Source: Paralichthys olivaceus
Taxonomy: Eukaryota; Chordata; Actinopteri; Pleuronectiformes; Paralichthyidae
DNA length: 64,000 bases
Assembly: GCF_024713975.1 (NCBI RefSeq)
Contig: NC_091107.1
Location: 14,869,501 to 14,933,500, forward strand
Direction of reading: 5' to 3'
A program made the translations under genes and the position numbers. The notes under the pieces are model-generated. The model was given only the letters and a program-made list of their open reading frames with translations. It searched no databases and was not told the DNA's origin. Shown here piece after piece: positions 25,301 through 38,400 of this stretch. Within the stretch, counting starts at the first letter, position 1. Every line of letters begins with the position of its first letter.

Positions 25301-27511
25301 TCTTTTTCAATCCTACTACATGCCCCTCCATGTTTATTACAGTACTCAGTTTCCATCACTGTCATGATTGAGGCTGCAGACACGAGTCAAGTATTCACAC
25401 GATAACGCAGTGTCTATTCCTCTTTCATGAAACATGATCATTTTTGTGCTTTGTCTCCAACAAACTTTACTCTTCCTTAAATCAGAAACCCACAGCATGT
25501 TTATGTCTTATCTAGGTTTTCAATAAAAGTTTCTGCTTCAGACAAAAGTAGAACTGTGGTGCTCCACTTTCTAGCCCACATATGTCAACTTAAGAGCAAC
25601 ATTGTTCCTAATGAATACACAAATACATATAAAACTATGTCAAAGTGTCAAAGCACTCCAGCTCATAGGAAATTCAGAGGTAGACCTTATTCTATTGGTA
25701 CTCTATAGGCTTCTCTGAGGTTTTATAATTTAGGTTAAATTCAGTTGAGATTAGATGAGAAGATTCACAGTAAATTAAACCCGAGAACATGGAACAACAT
25801 TCCAGTTAGTGTCCATTCAGCACTTTGAACATGAAACGCTCATGTTGGATTACAGTGAAAAACGATCACCACAGAACAGTCTACTCTAAGTCTGAATCAC
25901 TAACAGATAAAGCTGCTCTCAAAGTCACTGTCCCACTCAGTTTCATATAAACCTTTAATACTTTTACTCATAGATTTAAACCTGATTTCCAGTTGTACAT
26001 GTTAACACAAACTGACCCGTCTGTTCCCTGCTCTGATGTGTGTAATGTACGATAAAGTACAACACAGTATCATCCAGTGTATAATAAGCTTTGGTACCTG
26101 GTGAACTTCATCATGTTTCCTTCTCTCTGTTCCTGAACCACCTGGATGTGCACATTTTACGTCGACTGTGCAGTTTTTGTTTGGAGGCCAAAAAAGTGAC
26201 GTCTTCCCTCTAAATGCAAACAACATCTGTGAGGAGGTGCTGTGATAAATATAAGGATATTTACCTGGCTACACATTGCCACTGGGTTTAAATACATCAC
26301 AACAGGCCTGAGCCATATTTTTAATGAAGGATAATAAATTTGATCTACTTTTACAAAAGCTTTGTTGTATTTTTTAGCCCACTGTTTCCACATATGATTA
26401 TCTTATTGATCATAGTGATATGGAAGTTAATGTTTTAATTAACTGATTGCACTGATGATTCAAATTGTTTGACAAAGTTCCAGTCAGAAGTCAGAAATAG
26501 ATGGTGGGATGTGTAGGAAAGGTATTATACAGACATGTTTTACTCTAACAGCTTTGTGTGGATTCTTATGTGCTGCTTTTTCTGTGGACAATGAAGGAAA
26601 CACTTTATTTGATGTCATTTAGATCAGCTCTAATCTGTATTTACACCTTTTACTGCAGAGTGTATCCACTACACCACTGCCCACCATTACCATAATCGCA
26701 TGCTGAAAGTGAATTGACTGACAATGATATCACATCCACTTACTGTCCTGTTACTGTCACCATCAAAACACTTTTTACTCTCTCCCACTCTGTATACAAA
26801 GTTTATGACTAAATTGAAAACAAGGTTTACTAGACGCTGCTCCAAGTGACTCTGCTGCTCCGTTATTGCAGATATGATCCAGCACAATACAGTATGGTTG
26901 GCAGAGACCTTGATTGTCTAGCACAGCTTTTTCAACACGGGTCACTTAAGTCTTCCATTTTCTTTTGTGGGTTTACAATCCCAATACAAACCGATATGAT
27001 TCACAGATAAGACTGTTTAATTGCAACAATCTTAGCCCTTAGCAAACTTAACTCCAAGTTAATCATTGTCCTTCTGTCTATGTTTCCAAGCAGGAAAAGC
27101 AGCAGTAACATCATTAGCCAACCTAGCCAATTAGAAACCTACTGTGACGACACAACAAACAAATACACTTACATCCAAAACCTGCTGTATGTAGGTCACA
27201 TGTAGATAAAGGTCAGTATCAGAAGTCTTCAGAATAAAAACAATCACTGATTATGGGCTCATATCTTTGGGCGTTCTGAAAGGAGCAGGGGAAAAAAGCA
27301 AATATAAAGTTTTAAAAATGTGCAATGAAGCGACACAGCTGTGTGAGCTCTGGTACAAGGTGTAAGGGAGGCTAGGTGCAGGTGCATGTAGAGGGCAGTG
27401 ACATGCAGTGTAGAGATAGACATTACCAAGCAGCACAGAGAAGATCAGGCCGACAGCTGTGTTTGGAGGGCCCAGCCTCAGGGGGTCGACCCCAACAGAC
27501 AGCACCTCCAT
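22336..27511 (-). CDS. scn4b: Voltage-gated sodium channel beta-4 subunit
   Basis: Scn4b is a single-pass membrane protein that associates with sodium channel alpha subunits and changes gating. Coding exons are 27427-27511, 23783-23946, 23466-23685, 22615-22744 and 22336-22432; all junctions are GT-AG and the phases fit, giving 231 residues (human about 228). The start has a Kozak-like GCTGCCATGG. Visible parts: signal peptide to about residue 33; V-type Ig domain with Cys58 and Cys133; Cys63 in TYASC, at the position of the human cysteine that links covalently to the alpha subunit; N-glycosylation sites near residues 50, 78, 115 and 122; transmembrane helix about 163-185; and a tail with KECLVTSSGIDNTENGL, which almost matches mammalian SCN4B. 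The cytoplasmic segment just after the helix is much less basic than in human beta-4. Whether this is copy a or b of a duplicated teleost pair cannot be told. Confidence 0.96.
23947..27426 (-). other. scn4b: scn4b intron 1
   Basis: A 3.5-kb intron separating the signal-peptide exon from the Ig exons. No exon, RNA gene or clear mobile element was recognised in it. Confidence 0.75.
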
Positions 27512-29858
27512 GGCAGCCAGGTCTGCTCCAAAACAAATAGTGCTGCAGGATCCGGCCCCAGACTCAGGACAGCCAGTGGAATGTAGCTTCTCTGATACAC
27601 TGGATTAAATGTGGAGGCTTTTGTCTCGGTGTCTGGACCCTAGAGGAGGCACATCCCAGTGTGGCCCCTGCTGGTCCTGGGTGAAGTGAGCCCCAGCTGC
27701 ACTGTGGTGGAGGAGAGGGCAGAGAATAAAGTTAATCTACTGAAAAATGAACATGATTTGACAATAAAAACAGACAGTCCAGTGAAGAGTTGGTGCACGG
27801 ATGCTTGCATGTTTCCTGCATGCATGTCTGCACACGTACCTCTGAATGCAAACGGGTGACATCAGACAGAAGCAGCATGATTCGATATGTAAGTACAGTT
27901 CAAGTTTTTTCATGCCTGCCTACCTGCTCTGCAGCCGGTCCCTGCTCACAGGCTGTGCAGCGTGGACAGGACAACGGCGAGGAGGAAAAAACTCACTGCG
28001 CACAGTCAGGGTTCACTCAAGGAGAATCTGCCAGCCGGCACTTTCACTGCAGATACAGCCACATTGCAGTGCCAGCCAGGAGGGGAGACAATTAGAGAGG
28101 AGGAGAGGAGGGAGACGGAGGGAGAGACAGACAGTTACGCAGAGAGACAGAGGGACAGGGGGATGAGACGATGCTTTCGTTCCTCCTCAGCACAGCCCCG
28201 GTGAAGCTGCCTCTTCTTCTCCCTGCCTGTCCCTCTGGCTATTCCACAACTTTTCCCTGTCCTCTCCATTGGCTGCATGCCACCCCTCTCTCTCTCTCTC
28301 TCTCTCTCCCCCCCCCACCTGCCTCCTTCCCCCTCTCATTCTCTTCCTCTCCCTCATCACCCCCACTCACTCCCACCTCTTCCTCTCCCTCCTCCCCCAC
28401 CTCCTGACTCGGGGCGTGTATGCAGACTCTCGTCAGAGTGTTTGTGGAGATCAGAGAAAAGTTCTGCAGTGCAGGTTGAGGAGGAGGTTGAAATGATGCA
28501 GCCCCAGGGCCGGGCCGGACACTTCCAGTCATAAATACACAGGGTTCCTTTTCTCTGACAACATCACTAACAGTCAAAAGCCAGCATAACAAAATCAAGG
28601 GGGGGGGGGGCAGTCGTGACTCTCTTTTATTTCATACCTGCATTCGTCCTCTTGTCTCCTTTCCTCTCCTCTCCTCATGTTTCCCTTGCTCAGGGTATTC
28701 CATCCATATTGGTAATGCATGTGTGCACGTGTGTGTCATGTGTCCCATTCGATGCCCAGAAGGTCAAACTCTCATGTGCATCATAGGCATGTATTGCGCT
28801 CAGGGTGATGCAGCTGTATGTGCATTATTGTATTCTATTATATTAGATGATGCATGTAGGTGCAGTCATTTCATCAGAATAGGACAGCTCCCTTTTTTTT
28901 AACACATCAGTCAACAACAGCTGACGGATGCCTTGTGTCTGCATTATTCACCACAGGACATGATGGAGGAAGTGCTTAGCTTGGAGTTTTCAGATTTGAT
29001 TAGTCAGTTTTAGACCTGACTAACGTTGCATTCACACACTTAAGAACCGTACGCCTGTCCTTCTCGGTCCATTATTGTAAACAGAAACTGACTGCACAGT
29101 AATGGTAGACTTTATTAGGAGGAAAATGTGGTGGGTAAGAGGTTAAGTACAGTGTGGATGACTTACAGTGAGAGCTATAACAAGGATGCAACTGAGACCA
29201 TGTGACAGAGTTTGCCATCTGAGCCCGGGAACAGTTACACATGCAGGCAGAGGACACAGGGACAAGTGCAAATCCACCCCGGATCTTCCAGCTGTTTAAA
29301 AGGCTGTAAATGAACTTTACACTGGCAGATTAAACTTGTAAGTCTTTACCTTTACTTTGCAAGTACTTAATACACAGGGACCTATTATTTATTGAGCAGG
29401 TTATTATGTACTCACTTATGGGGAGGGGTTAACTTTTTTTCTTTACAAGCTCATGCATATCTTATACTACTCTTCTAGGGCTAACTTTGGAGCTTATATA
29501 TATATATATACTTAGTAGAGCTTGTATTATTCTGACTCAACTGACTAAGCAAAACTAAGCAAACACAACACCGGAATCTATATTCAAATCTGTTTTTTAT
29601 ATAACCAAAGTTATCACTGTGTTTGATTATACGATACTCAGAGATGGATTTCAGTTTTCACCTGAGGGTTACAAACAACACCAACAGTAAGTGTTCATAT
29701 CGACTATGAACTCCATTCAGTGATTAATAATGACTGTATACAGGTAGGTGACGTGTGGTGGCGGATGCTTGTTTCATGGGTGTGGAGCTCAATAAGTGAA
29801 TGATACTGGCCGGGCTGCAGGCTCACTGCGCTCCTCTCCAGGCCCCTCCACTGGAGTG
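27512..29858. other. Upstream region of scn4b
   Basis: This stretch should contain the scn4b promoter and any 5' UTR exon, but none could be pinned down. It includes a pyrimidine-rich CT/C tract (about 28285-28400) and a run of 12 G at 28599-28610. On the minus strand an AATAAA near 29389-29396 could end the candidate small gene at 30 kb. Confidence 0.5.
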
Positions 29859-30817
29859 TCAATGCAGCAGCTGTGGGAACTCTTCCAGAACTGCAATAAG
29901 AAAAAAGAAAAAAAAAACAGCCTACCCTGCTGCAGAAAGACAGGATGCTGCTGTAGACCTGTGCAGGACAATGCAGCACCTTCATGGGCAGTCACACACT
30001 CACCACACATGTACTGTTCAGATATTCATTAGTATGTGTCCTAAATTACTGTTTCCATGTAGACGTACCCGGAAGCACAGATGTGTCATCTGCTCTCACT
30101 GCAGCAAAATGCCTGCTGCTCCAGAAAGACAAGGACACACATCTCAGCACTTATACAGTAAAGCACCAGTGCAACACTGTAAAATACTCCATTTCAAGTG
30201 AAAGTGCTGCTTTCAAAGCAGAAGTACAGATATACCTTTGAAGCACTATAAATTGTACTCTACCAATTCATACTAAGAACAAACTGTATAATGTACATTC
30301 AGAGTAACAGTGTGGAGAGGCATGTGGTTTATGTCATGTTAGTGCAGAACCAGACAGGTTCACACATGTCGCAGCTTAGTTCCTGTGGGATATGTAATAA
30401 AAACTGATTTTACACAGAGAGATTGTCTTTCAGACGTCTCATTGTGATCATGTACATAAACACGGAGAGGCCTAAGCACAGTGGAAAAAAGGAAATCAGA
30501 GTTTCTGAGAACCAGGGAAGATTTACCCTTCAACAGTTTAACAGTTTCCTCTTTGGTAATTTCTTCCTGAGTTTCTTCCTCTCTGGAGAACCTCGGCCTC
30601 TGCTGCTTATCTGGGAGAGGGAAGCCAAATGACACAGATGTATTTCTAAGATCACACCCTCTGACGCACAACCACAGCCTTGGTCTTTCTTAACAATCAA
30701 CATTAGACTTCTTAAAGTCAGCAGTCACATGGTAAGATTGAGAATGATCCAACATTGTGGGAATTGTATGCGATTACATGTGAGATTACTTTGTTCAATT
30801 ATGTTCAGTGAAGACAT
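29859..30817 (-). CDS. Possible unrecognised small gene (two to three exons)
   Basis: I do not recognise this protein. An 84-bp exon-like segment (30527-30610) has a clean CTCTCCCAG acceptor and a GTAAAT donor and is open in one frame only, giving KQQRPRFSREEETQEEITKE then ETVKLLK. A second segment starts at 29890 after an exceptionally strong pyrimidine tract and TTGCAG; its phase matches, and it gives LEEFPQLLH then stop (29859-29861). Joined, they form a charged helix-like sequence. An optional first exon, ATG at 30817 to 30790 (MSSLNIIEQ), also fits the phase, but its GTAATC donor is weak. With it the product would be 47 residues; a longer gene with missed 5' exons, or a non-coding transcript, is equally possible. 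It sits between scn4b and mpzl2 on the same strand. Confidence 0.3.
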
Positions 30818-31250
30818 TCCTACTTGATAATGAGTATGTGTCATTTCCCTCATCTCAAAAGAATGGATACAAAGTACTGGAAAGACTTAACAGTGAATAA
30901 GTGATTTAACCTGTGGTATTCTCATGGTGAGTCTGGTGTTAACTGATAATGAAGCATTTGAAAAAATATCCCAGTGAGATTATTTCAATCTGTTTCTAAG
31001 ACACTTCCATAAGATGCATTGATCGGATATCAGACAGAAAATATCAGATCTGATAATCCATTAAGTCAGGGGTTGCGTGCTTATGATTGCCCAGCTGTTT
31101 TAAGAGGCATGATTCTGACTGTGTACAGCCACTCCTATATGTGTGACACATATAGGAGTGGCTGTTGATAATTCACACTCCCTCGCCTGATTTGTTGACC
31201 TCATGAGCTGATCTGTTCCCACACCTCAACACATTTATCAAAATGCAAAC
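30818..31250. other. Spacer between candidate small gene and mpzl2 3' end
   Basis: No exon recognised. It contains the perfect 20-bp-arm inverted repeat at 31125-31165. Confidence 0.6.
31125..31165. repeat. Perfect inverted repeat, 20-bp arms, 1-base loop
   Basis: Arms 31125-31144 and 31146-31165 are exact reverse complements around a single G. Confidence 0.95.
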
Positions 31251-32232
31251 AAAATATACTCAAAAGTAGTCATTTTATTATACAGTGTTTAAACAGAGAT
31301 ACATTTGGTGACAAACATTTCAGGATGTAATTTTAAAAAGTGTAAAGTTCTGCTTATTTTACAATATGTACAGGATTGAAATACAAAATCAGCATTTGCC
31401 AAGGCAGTAAACAACTCATCACTCATATGTCTCTGGAAGCTAAAACACCCACTCTCTCATTTCATGTCCAAAAAAATTAAAAAATGATCTGTAAAGACAC
31501 AAAACACAGTTCAAAGATATATCGTTAAAAAACTTTCACTGTGTCTAGTCTCAGCTGGTGCTTTCAGGAAGTGAGCAGCAGAAAGGCCTGATGTGGCAGT
31601 GGAGCAGATAAACACTCAATGTGTGTGTTTCTGTATTAACAATGAACTAAATTAAATCGGCTGAATCTATATTCTGTTAAAGTTTTTTCACTGATCTGAG
31701 ACAATACATTTTTTTCCAGCAGCAGCTCTGTGGAAACACAGTCAAATTAGCACGAACAAGCAAAGTTACAGTGCATGTAGAAAAGAATCATCCATCAATC
31801 CACATCCATACAACAAGCAAAGAAAAGAGGGAGCTCCAGTGATTTATGTTAACGTTACAGATTTTAAGAGTAATACTATATATCTTAAAAGTTATATAAA
31901 GCCCCATGTTGCTGTGAGAGATGGGTGAAATTCAAAAAATGTTCTAATGTGATGTCACGTCAGTGTTGGTTGGGTCTGAAGGGTATGAAAAGCAAAATTA
32001 AAGTACCCAAATGTTGAGCTTAGCGACATGAAAATAACCTCTACAAACCAAACTGTCAGTCTTCTAATTGCATCATGGGTAATGTAGGTTTTGATAAGGA
32101 AATAGAAATAGCAGAATTTGTTCCGTCTTTTAAAACTGCCTGTCAGTGTTAGAGTACAACGGCCAATACTCTTTTTGACATATAATAAATTACATGTGAA
32201 CATTTACATGTTAATGAATCATCAATCGCAAT
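31250..32232 (-). other. mpzl2: Probable mpzl2 3' UTR
   Basis: Minus-strand sequence after the acidic-exon stop, with no other gene in it, running to a polyadenylation signal at 31274-31279. Confidence 0.5.
31274..31279 (-). terminator. mpzl2: Polyadenylation signal, probable mpzl2 3' end
   Basis: Minus-strand AATAAA followed within 40 bases by a T/GT-rich stretch (TTTTGTTTGCATTTTG), as expected for cleavage and polyadenylation. It lies about 955 bases after the acidic-exon stop. Confidence 0.5.
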
Positions 32233-32437
32233 TTAATCATCACCACCGCTTCCATCATCAGCTTCACCGCCGTCGTCGTCATCGTCATCATCATCATCGT
32301 CGTCGTCGTCATCATCTTCTTCAAGGCCATCCTCTTCCTCATCGTCATCGCCACTGCTGGGCTCAGACTCTTCATCATCTGAACTTTCAGCTTCTTTCTT
32401 CTTCACAACTTTCAGATGAACTGCCTCTTCCAGTGTA
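32233..32437 (-). CDS. mpzl2: Probable mpzl2 terminal exon encoding an acidic tail
   Basis: The segment starts after a GGGTCAG acceptor and reads TLEEAVHLKVVKKKEAESSD, then runs of Asp/Glu with about 15 consecutive Asp, and ends GGDD-stop. The phase (one base completing a split codon) matches exactly a GTGAGG donor at 33524-33523, one codon before the stop of the shorter reading. Asp is encoded by a mix of GAC and GAT, a pattern expected from selection on protein rather than from a pure DNA repeat. The KVV-K-E beginning resembles the human MPZL2 tail (HKVVEIKSKEEE). The acceptor is G-rich and only moderate, so splicing is inferred. Confidence 0.6.
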
Positions 32438-35400
32438 CTGACCCCACCCCCACAAAACAAATGCAATCCAATCACACAAACACATACATACATAAAAAGT
32501 GAGATGGGCTATTTGTGTATAAAGTGGTAAATAATTGGGCAAATGGAAATTGCGGCAATTAAACAAAAGACCCACTTTGGTTTACCTCAGCAAACATTGA
32601 CTGCCAAAAGATGATAATGAATACAATACCCAAAATCCTCAGCTTGTAGTAAACCCAGCCAGAGTACCACGGAGAATCGATGCACTGCTTCTCTCAGTAG
32701 ACGGAGATGACCGAAACATCAGTTTATTAACATTTCTCCACCCAAACCTCGTGGTTCTCTGGGTTTAAAGTCTCAGGGTTAGTAAACATGTGTTCAAAAC
32801 TAAAAGTGGCACATACTGTGAAGCAGCGTGAGGGTTATGGCCAGAAAAAAGTTAATCTGTTCTTATCTGTAATACAATCCCTCAGGAAAAGGCAAAAGAG
32901 AGGATACATTGATTTATGACTCAATTCACCACAGCAGCATCATATCTTAAGTGCTGTTGTGCTCTTTAGGGATAACATTTAGTATAAACGAGACAAACTT
33001 TCAAATGATGATTCAGTTGAAGCACAGCACTACAAAACTCATGATCAATTTAAAAAAAGAAAATGAAAAGACATTTAACTTGTCATTTCATTGCTATATG
33101 ATGAAAAAAAAGAAAATCAGCAGAAAAAACTGCAATTGGGGTAGTCTGCACTGCTGCTGTGAATTGAGGATAATGAACAAGTTTAAAAGACCCGCACTTT
33201 GTTAGAAACTCCATCCATATTTACATCTCCTAGTCTACAGTTTAAATACTGAATGGAACTTTTGGTAAAAGCATATGCAAGTGTTTAAAGATTTGGTGTT
33301 ACAACAAATTGGATGTGTGGTGCATTACAGCTGTAATACTGAAGTGAATAAACTGCAATGAAATCTGGGAGGTTCACATTGGAGGAGCAAAGATGGAAGA
33401 AAAAGTCACCGTGCCACCCTCAGCTTTCATTTGGCTCTTCTGGCAGAGTGGACCCAAACGGCCAATTAGACGGCACACCAGTCCTGAAAAGAAGCCAGTG
33501 GAGCTCCTGCTCTCTGTTCCTCACCACACGGTCGGGTCCTTCCACTCTTGATCCCGTGGACGCAGCTCGATGTCGTTTTCCATGCCTCGTCTCCTGTGGA
33601 ACCTCACCACCACAAAGATAGTGAGGAAGATAAGGATTGCGCCACAGGCGCATCCGATGATGATCGCCAGGATGCTGATGTCAGAGAGTGAAACTAGAGG
33701 CAATGGAACCAAAATAAGTGAAAACATATCGCGAATGCAGCAGCAGAGAACACAATAGAGATGAAATAGATTCATAGAGCATCCCAAATTCCTGTTGTAA
33801 GGCCAGAATATTTTTACCAGGAGCAGTACATTATTACGATCTAAATATATTCTGAAAACACCGTTGTCCTGACTGTAAAGCCAAAATAAGATGAAATTGA
33901 CTTCTCTTCTTCACAGATGTCTTACCTTTGTTGACGACTCTGAAACTGATCTCTCCGTTTTTGCCGTGCACATCTGGACGGTTGCGCACCTGGCAGATGA
34001 AGGTACCGTTAAAGGTCGGAGGCACCTCTTGCAGGGTGATGGAGGCGTCCCGTCTCGTTATATCCCCCGACCACACTGCATGGCCTTTAAAACGGCCATT
34101 ATTTGGGGGGTACGGTACTTCCTGGTAGTAAAACACCTGGAACACACACACAAACCATTAATGCATACAAATAATGTAGTGTTGAAGTCCAAATTATTGC
34201 TTCTACAAAAATGCTACTGCTCTGGCTATGTCAGCTGTTAGCCAGCTAACATAGCACAGCTGGGTTCTGTGCTACATGAACATTTTACTAACGTTCTGCG
34301 AACATGGGGCTAACTTTACCTTCACTGTGCGCTTTCAACTCCTCAACACAACCCGACAGCCACTCGCTCTTCGAGGAGAATTTTGAGACCTTGAAGGCGG
34401 GGACACTGGGTGATGCTCCCCTCCTTTGATTGGTCACTTTGAACACTCCAGTCCCCACCATATCTCTGAACTTACTGAAAATGACTGTCTGGACTATTGC
34501 TGACATTTGATTATTTTTATATTTTGGGATCGTCACCGGGAGATAAGCATGTTTTTTTCTTGACATGACCTAAAGTAATATATGTATTGTAAGAGTCACC
34601 ATTAGCAGCTAGCAGCCCAGCCACTGACTCTTCTCCTCTGGATTCACTTAGAGCTGTTAGGAGTCAAATTTATCAACTGACAATCGACACAAGAATGAGA
34701 GCGAGAAAATGAAACAAGCGAATGACAACATTAAAACACTATAAATAAAAACACTCAAGGTAGTTTTTTAGTAAAAGCACAGTTCCTACACACCGACTCA
34801 TCTTTTCCTGAGTCTATGGGCCTGAAGATCCACGACACTATGACCGACTGGGATGACACCGGGTGAGTGGAGGTGAAGGTGCACTTCAGTTTCACATCTG
34901 TCCCGTTGGCTGCCTCCAAGTCGCTTGGAGTGTAAATTTCTATCCCACTGACATGTTGCATCCCTGTGACAGAGACAACCAAGTAAAACAACAAGGAATA
35001 TGCATTAATATCTAATCTAATGCACAAAGGCTCAAGGGTCAAACAGCTCAGGTTAGTGTAATTTTTCAGCAGTTTTTCCCGTGTTTCAGCAACTAATCGG
35101 AAACATCCATGACAGTTGGGAGCAAAGTAACATGGAGATCTCTGCTGTTAGTATATATTAAGTTAAGTTGTGCCGACAATCTGTGCGACAGCCCGCCACT
35201 TGAGATCGTGCGACCTGATTTTCCACTTGCCGTCGTGAACACAATGGCAAACAAGAACATAACTAATTCAAATAATTTAAGAGCTGCTATGCATACCGCA
35301 GGTTAACAAGTGCCTGTATGTATGAGGAGAGATCATTAGGTCATATTGATACTGCCTTTAGAGAAGCCTTAACAAACACAGGGAGTATTAAATATTACAT

Positions 35401-38400
35401 CTGGAAAAAGCTCATTTGGGTATTTATGATTTTAACAAGTGGTATAAATCTTTTGACGAATTTTAATCATGTTTTCACTATAAACCCATGAAACCTACAG
35501 CAGGAGCAAACTGGCAACTGTTCATCTCCCTCGAGGGTTGTGGCAAAGTTCAGCAGTTTAGCTCAATCTGAATCACACTGTCAGCCACAGTGACGAACAG
35601 ACCGCCAGACTCTTCCTGAAGATTAAAACATTCCTTCTAATAAACCACAGAGAAGAAGAAAAAGAAACCAAGAATGTCCAGTAATCCTGGACTGAGAGGC
35701 GTGAAATCAAATGTTCTGTAGATGAAAAAACTAAGGGGATAGGAGAATTTAATAGGACATGTTCAGAGTCTCTGTGCGAAGAACTTGTAAAATGTAAAAT
35801 TCAATGATTAAAAAGAGGATTAATAACAGTTGAATCAAAGCAAACCTTAGACTGTAAATAGAGGATATAAAACAACCTGAAAAATAAATAAATTCCCATA
35901 TTACTCAAATGAAAAGTCACGAAACATAACGCATCTCCAAAAGGTTAAGAGCTCTTCAATATACTTAGGTGGATATGTTTTTTTCCCCTTTTTAAAATGT
36001 AACCTCTTAACATATTTGCCATATGATCTATTGGTTAAAATTGTTGATTTATTGGTATATACAGTTGTTAGTTGGTATAGGCAGCTGTTTCTTGCTGAGT
36101 TCTTTGTCTAATTCCTGGAAACTTGTTTAGCTCCAAAATGATCTCTTCCTCTTATCAAATTCCCAGTACAAACAGAAATCTCAAAGGAAGTTGAAGAAAA
36201 CAAACGAGAAGGAAAAAATGTTTGAATGTGTGGGTGTTTTTCTAACAACCAAACTGGGCAACTAGGAACAAATAATGTGAAAGAATGACATTAATTTCAG
36301 TCAAGACTAGACCTGGACCACAACACTGGGGCTGGCCATATGAACGCTAAAGTCCAAGACTGACTGATGAACCGTTTTCACACATGAACTCTAGAAAAAA
36401 TTGATTTGGAGTGAAGAGTAGAAAGTTTGCCGTGTATGAGTTTTCCTTTCGGTTATGAAGACAGCAGCAGGAGATTAGAGTCCAACACATTCATAATAAA
36501 GAGTTGGTGTTTGGGTAAATCATGCAGGAGGCAGGACATGATGTATGAATTCTGCTGTCTAGGGCACATGCAGTGTTTCTTTTACAGCACACTGACATCT
36601 CTTATCGCCAAAAGCTCTCCAATCTCGCTGTCTCTCCAGGTTGACATTTTTGTCTGCGTCTTCTACATGAAGGACACCTCTTTTCTCTCTGTGTCCATTC
36701 AGAGTAATAAACATCACCAACAGGCCAACTCACTTGCTGGGAATTTTCCAGACATTTTTGTCCTCTATTTTCACAAGGGCTCAATCAGATATTTAGGGAG
36801 GAAAAGTTCGGGAATATAAACGGAACAATGGACTCAGACATTTGTGTTTTCACATACAGCCCCTCGAGAAAATGTGTGGACTTCAGTTCATTTCTATAGA
36901 GTGACGAAGTTCCACCATTGGTCAGCCGGTCGAGTGCTCTGTCACACTAAATTTCCTGACACTTTCTCTCTCTGGGAACATTTTGTGAACAGAAATGAAA
37001 CCACAGTTGTTGTATTGAAGTTATTTGTAGTGATTCTCAGTATCGTCACGTTGCTTGTTTCGTTTCACCCCACATCCAAGAGGGCTTTTCAGTTTTAACT
37101 GACTAGTGGGAGGTTTCAGGTATTTAAACGTGGTGGATTGTTACAGATCATGACAGTTGTTATGTTAAACATGCAGGTCATTGACCAGCACAGCCACCAA
37201 CTAGAGGGCTGTTGGGGTCCAGAGCTGTGAATAGAAGTTGATAGTCGCAGACCCACCCTGCTACTGTGTGAATACATGTTAAATACCCGAAAACACACAC
37301 GAGTCAGCTTTGTTAGCTGTTTTAAAATAATATGGGAGGGAGAGGGAAGGAGAAAAGCAAACAAATAAAGAATAAAGAAACCTAGTGACATTGTGAGTGC
37401 AAATAAGATGCCATGATGTCATGAATATAATAGTGTCGTTCAGTGACTTTTTGAGCAGACTTTACCTAATTTGAATTGAAAATATTTGTTTCCAGCACAT
37501 ATTTGTTATTTAAACTAGTCTTTTTTCCCTTTTACAAGAAGCAGCATTGGATTCTTGCACAATGTATTTGACCTTAAATACAAAACTAAATGATAAACAG
37601 AGGTTTTCCAAATTGGCTATAAATATTCTATTTTATCTATCTATTCTAGATAAGGTTTTCAGATTAAGGCCAAATTAGTAGTTTAACATTGTGACAGTCA
37701 CTATATTTTCCTAACTATTAGTTTTCTTATGTACCCACCCACTATCACTTTTTTATAAAACTTAATTAATCAAAAGCTTCCCAGTCCTTCCCAAGGCTCT
37801 GTATGTAAATACTGTTAATACATAGCAAATAAACATGTCTGTGTTACTTGTAAAACAAGTTATAGTGTAGTTTAGATATACATATACATAATATCTCCCT
37901 CACAGGAAAAATCCTGCTCCACATTATCTATCTGTTGTGATACCATGAAACTGATCATCAAACAACCTGACATTTACAAAAACCACCAACCTCTACGACT
38001 CACTGGCTTCAACCTGAAGTTAAAAGGTAAATAATCTGTGCCATGGGCTCATTTGTATGTTATTTTGTTAGTTTCATTTTCCACCATTCAACCATCAGGA
38101 CATTCCCTGGGGGCCAGGAGTTTCCTGACCTGCCTGTCCAAACAGCTCCTCCAAACTCCACATTTGCAGGGTATTTGAGTAAAACAAATCTCAATGACAG
38201 CAGAAAGATGGTTTTGTGTATTTTTCAAAAGCCAACATACTGATCATTGTCGCTCATTCAACATGCAGCAGGGGATGTGTGGGGATTGTTTTGAATTACT
38301 GACAAAACATGTTGAAATTACACAACACTACTGAGTTTTAAGCCTTGTTACAACAACCCCAACAATCTAAAGAATGGAAACTGTTGAGACTTCATTTGTG

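Noticed and set aside
30959..31000. Possible coding start MRIPQ on the minus strand near 30920 for the small gene
   Set aside because: Its GTTAAA donor is non-consensus and its phase 0 does not fit the phase 1 exon at 30610.
32118..32441. Plus-strand ORF rich in His and Arg
   Set aside because: Antisense shadow of the acidic mpzl2 exon; composition comes from the GAY codons on the other strand.
32586..32695. Minus-strand frame encoding a hydrophobic stretch (WYSGWVYYKLRILGIVFIII) with a GTAAAC donor
   Set aside because: At first it looked like a transmembrane exon upstream of the acidic segment. The acidic segment fits mpzl2 exon 4 in phase instead, other frames are also open here, there is no start exon, and an in-frame stop lies just upstream.
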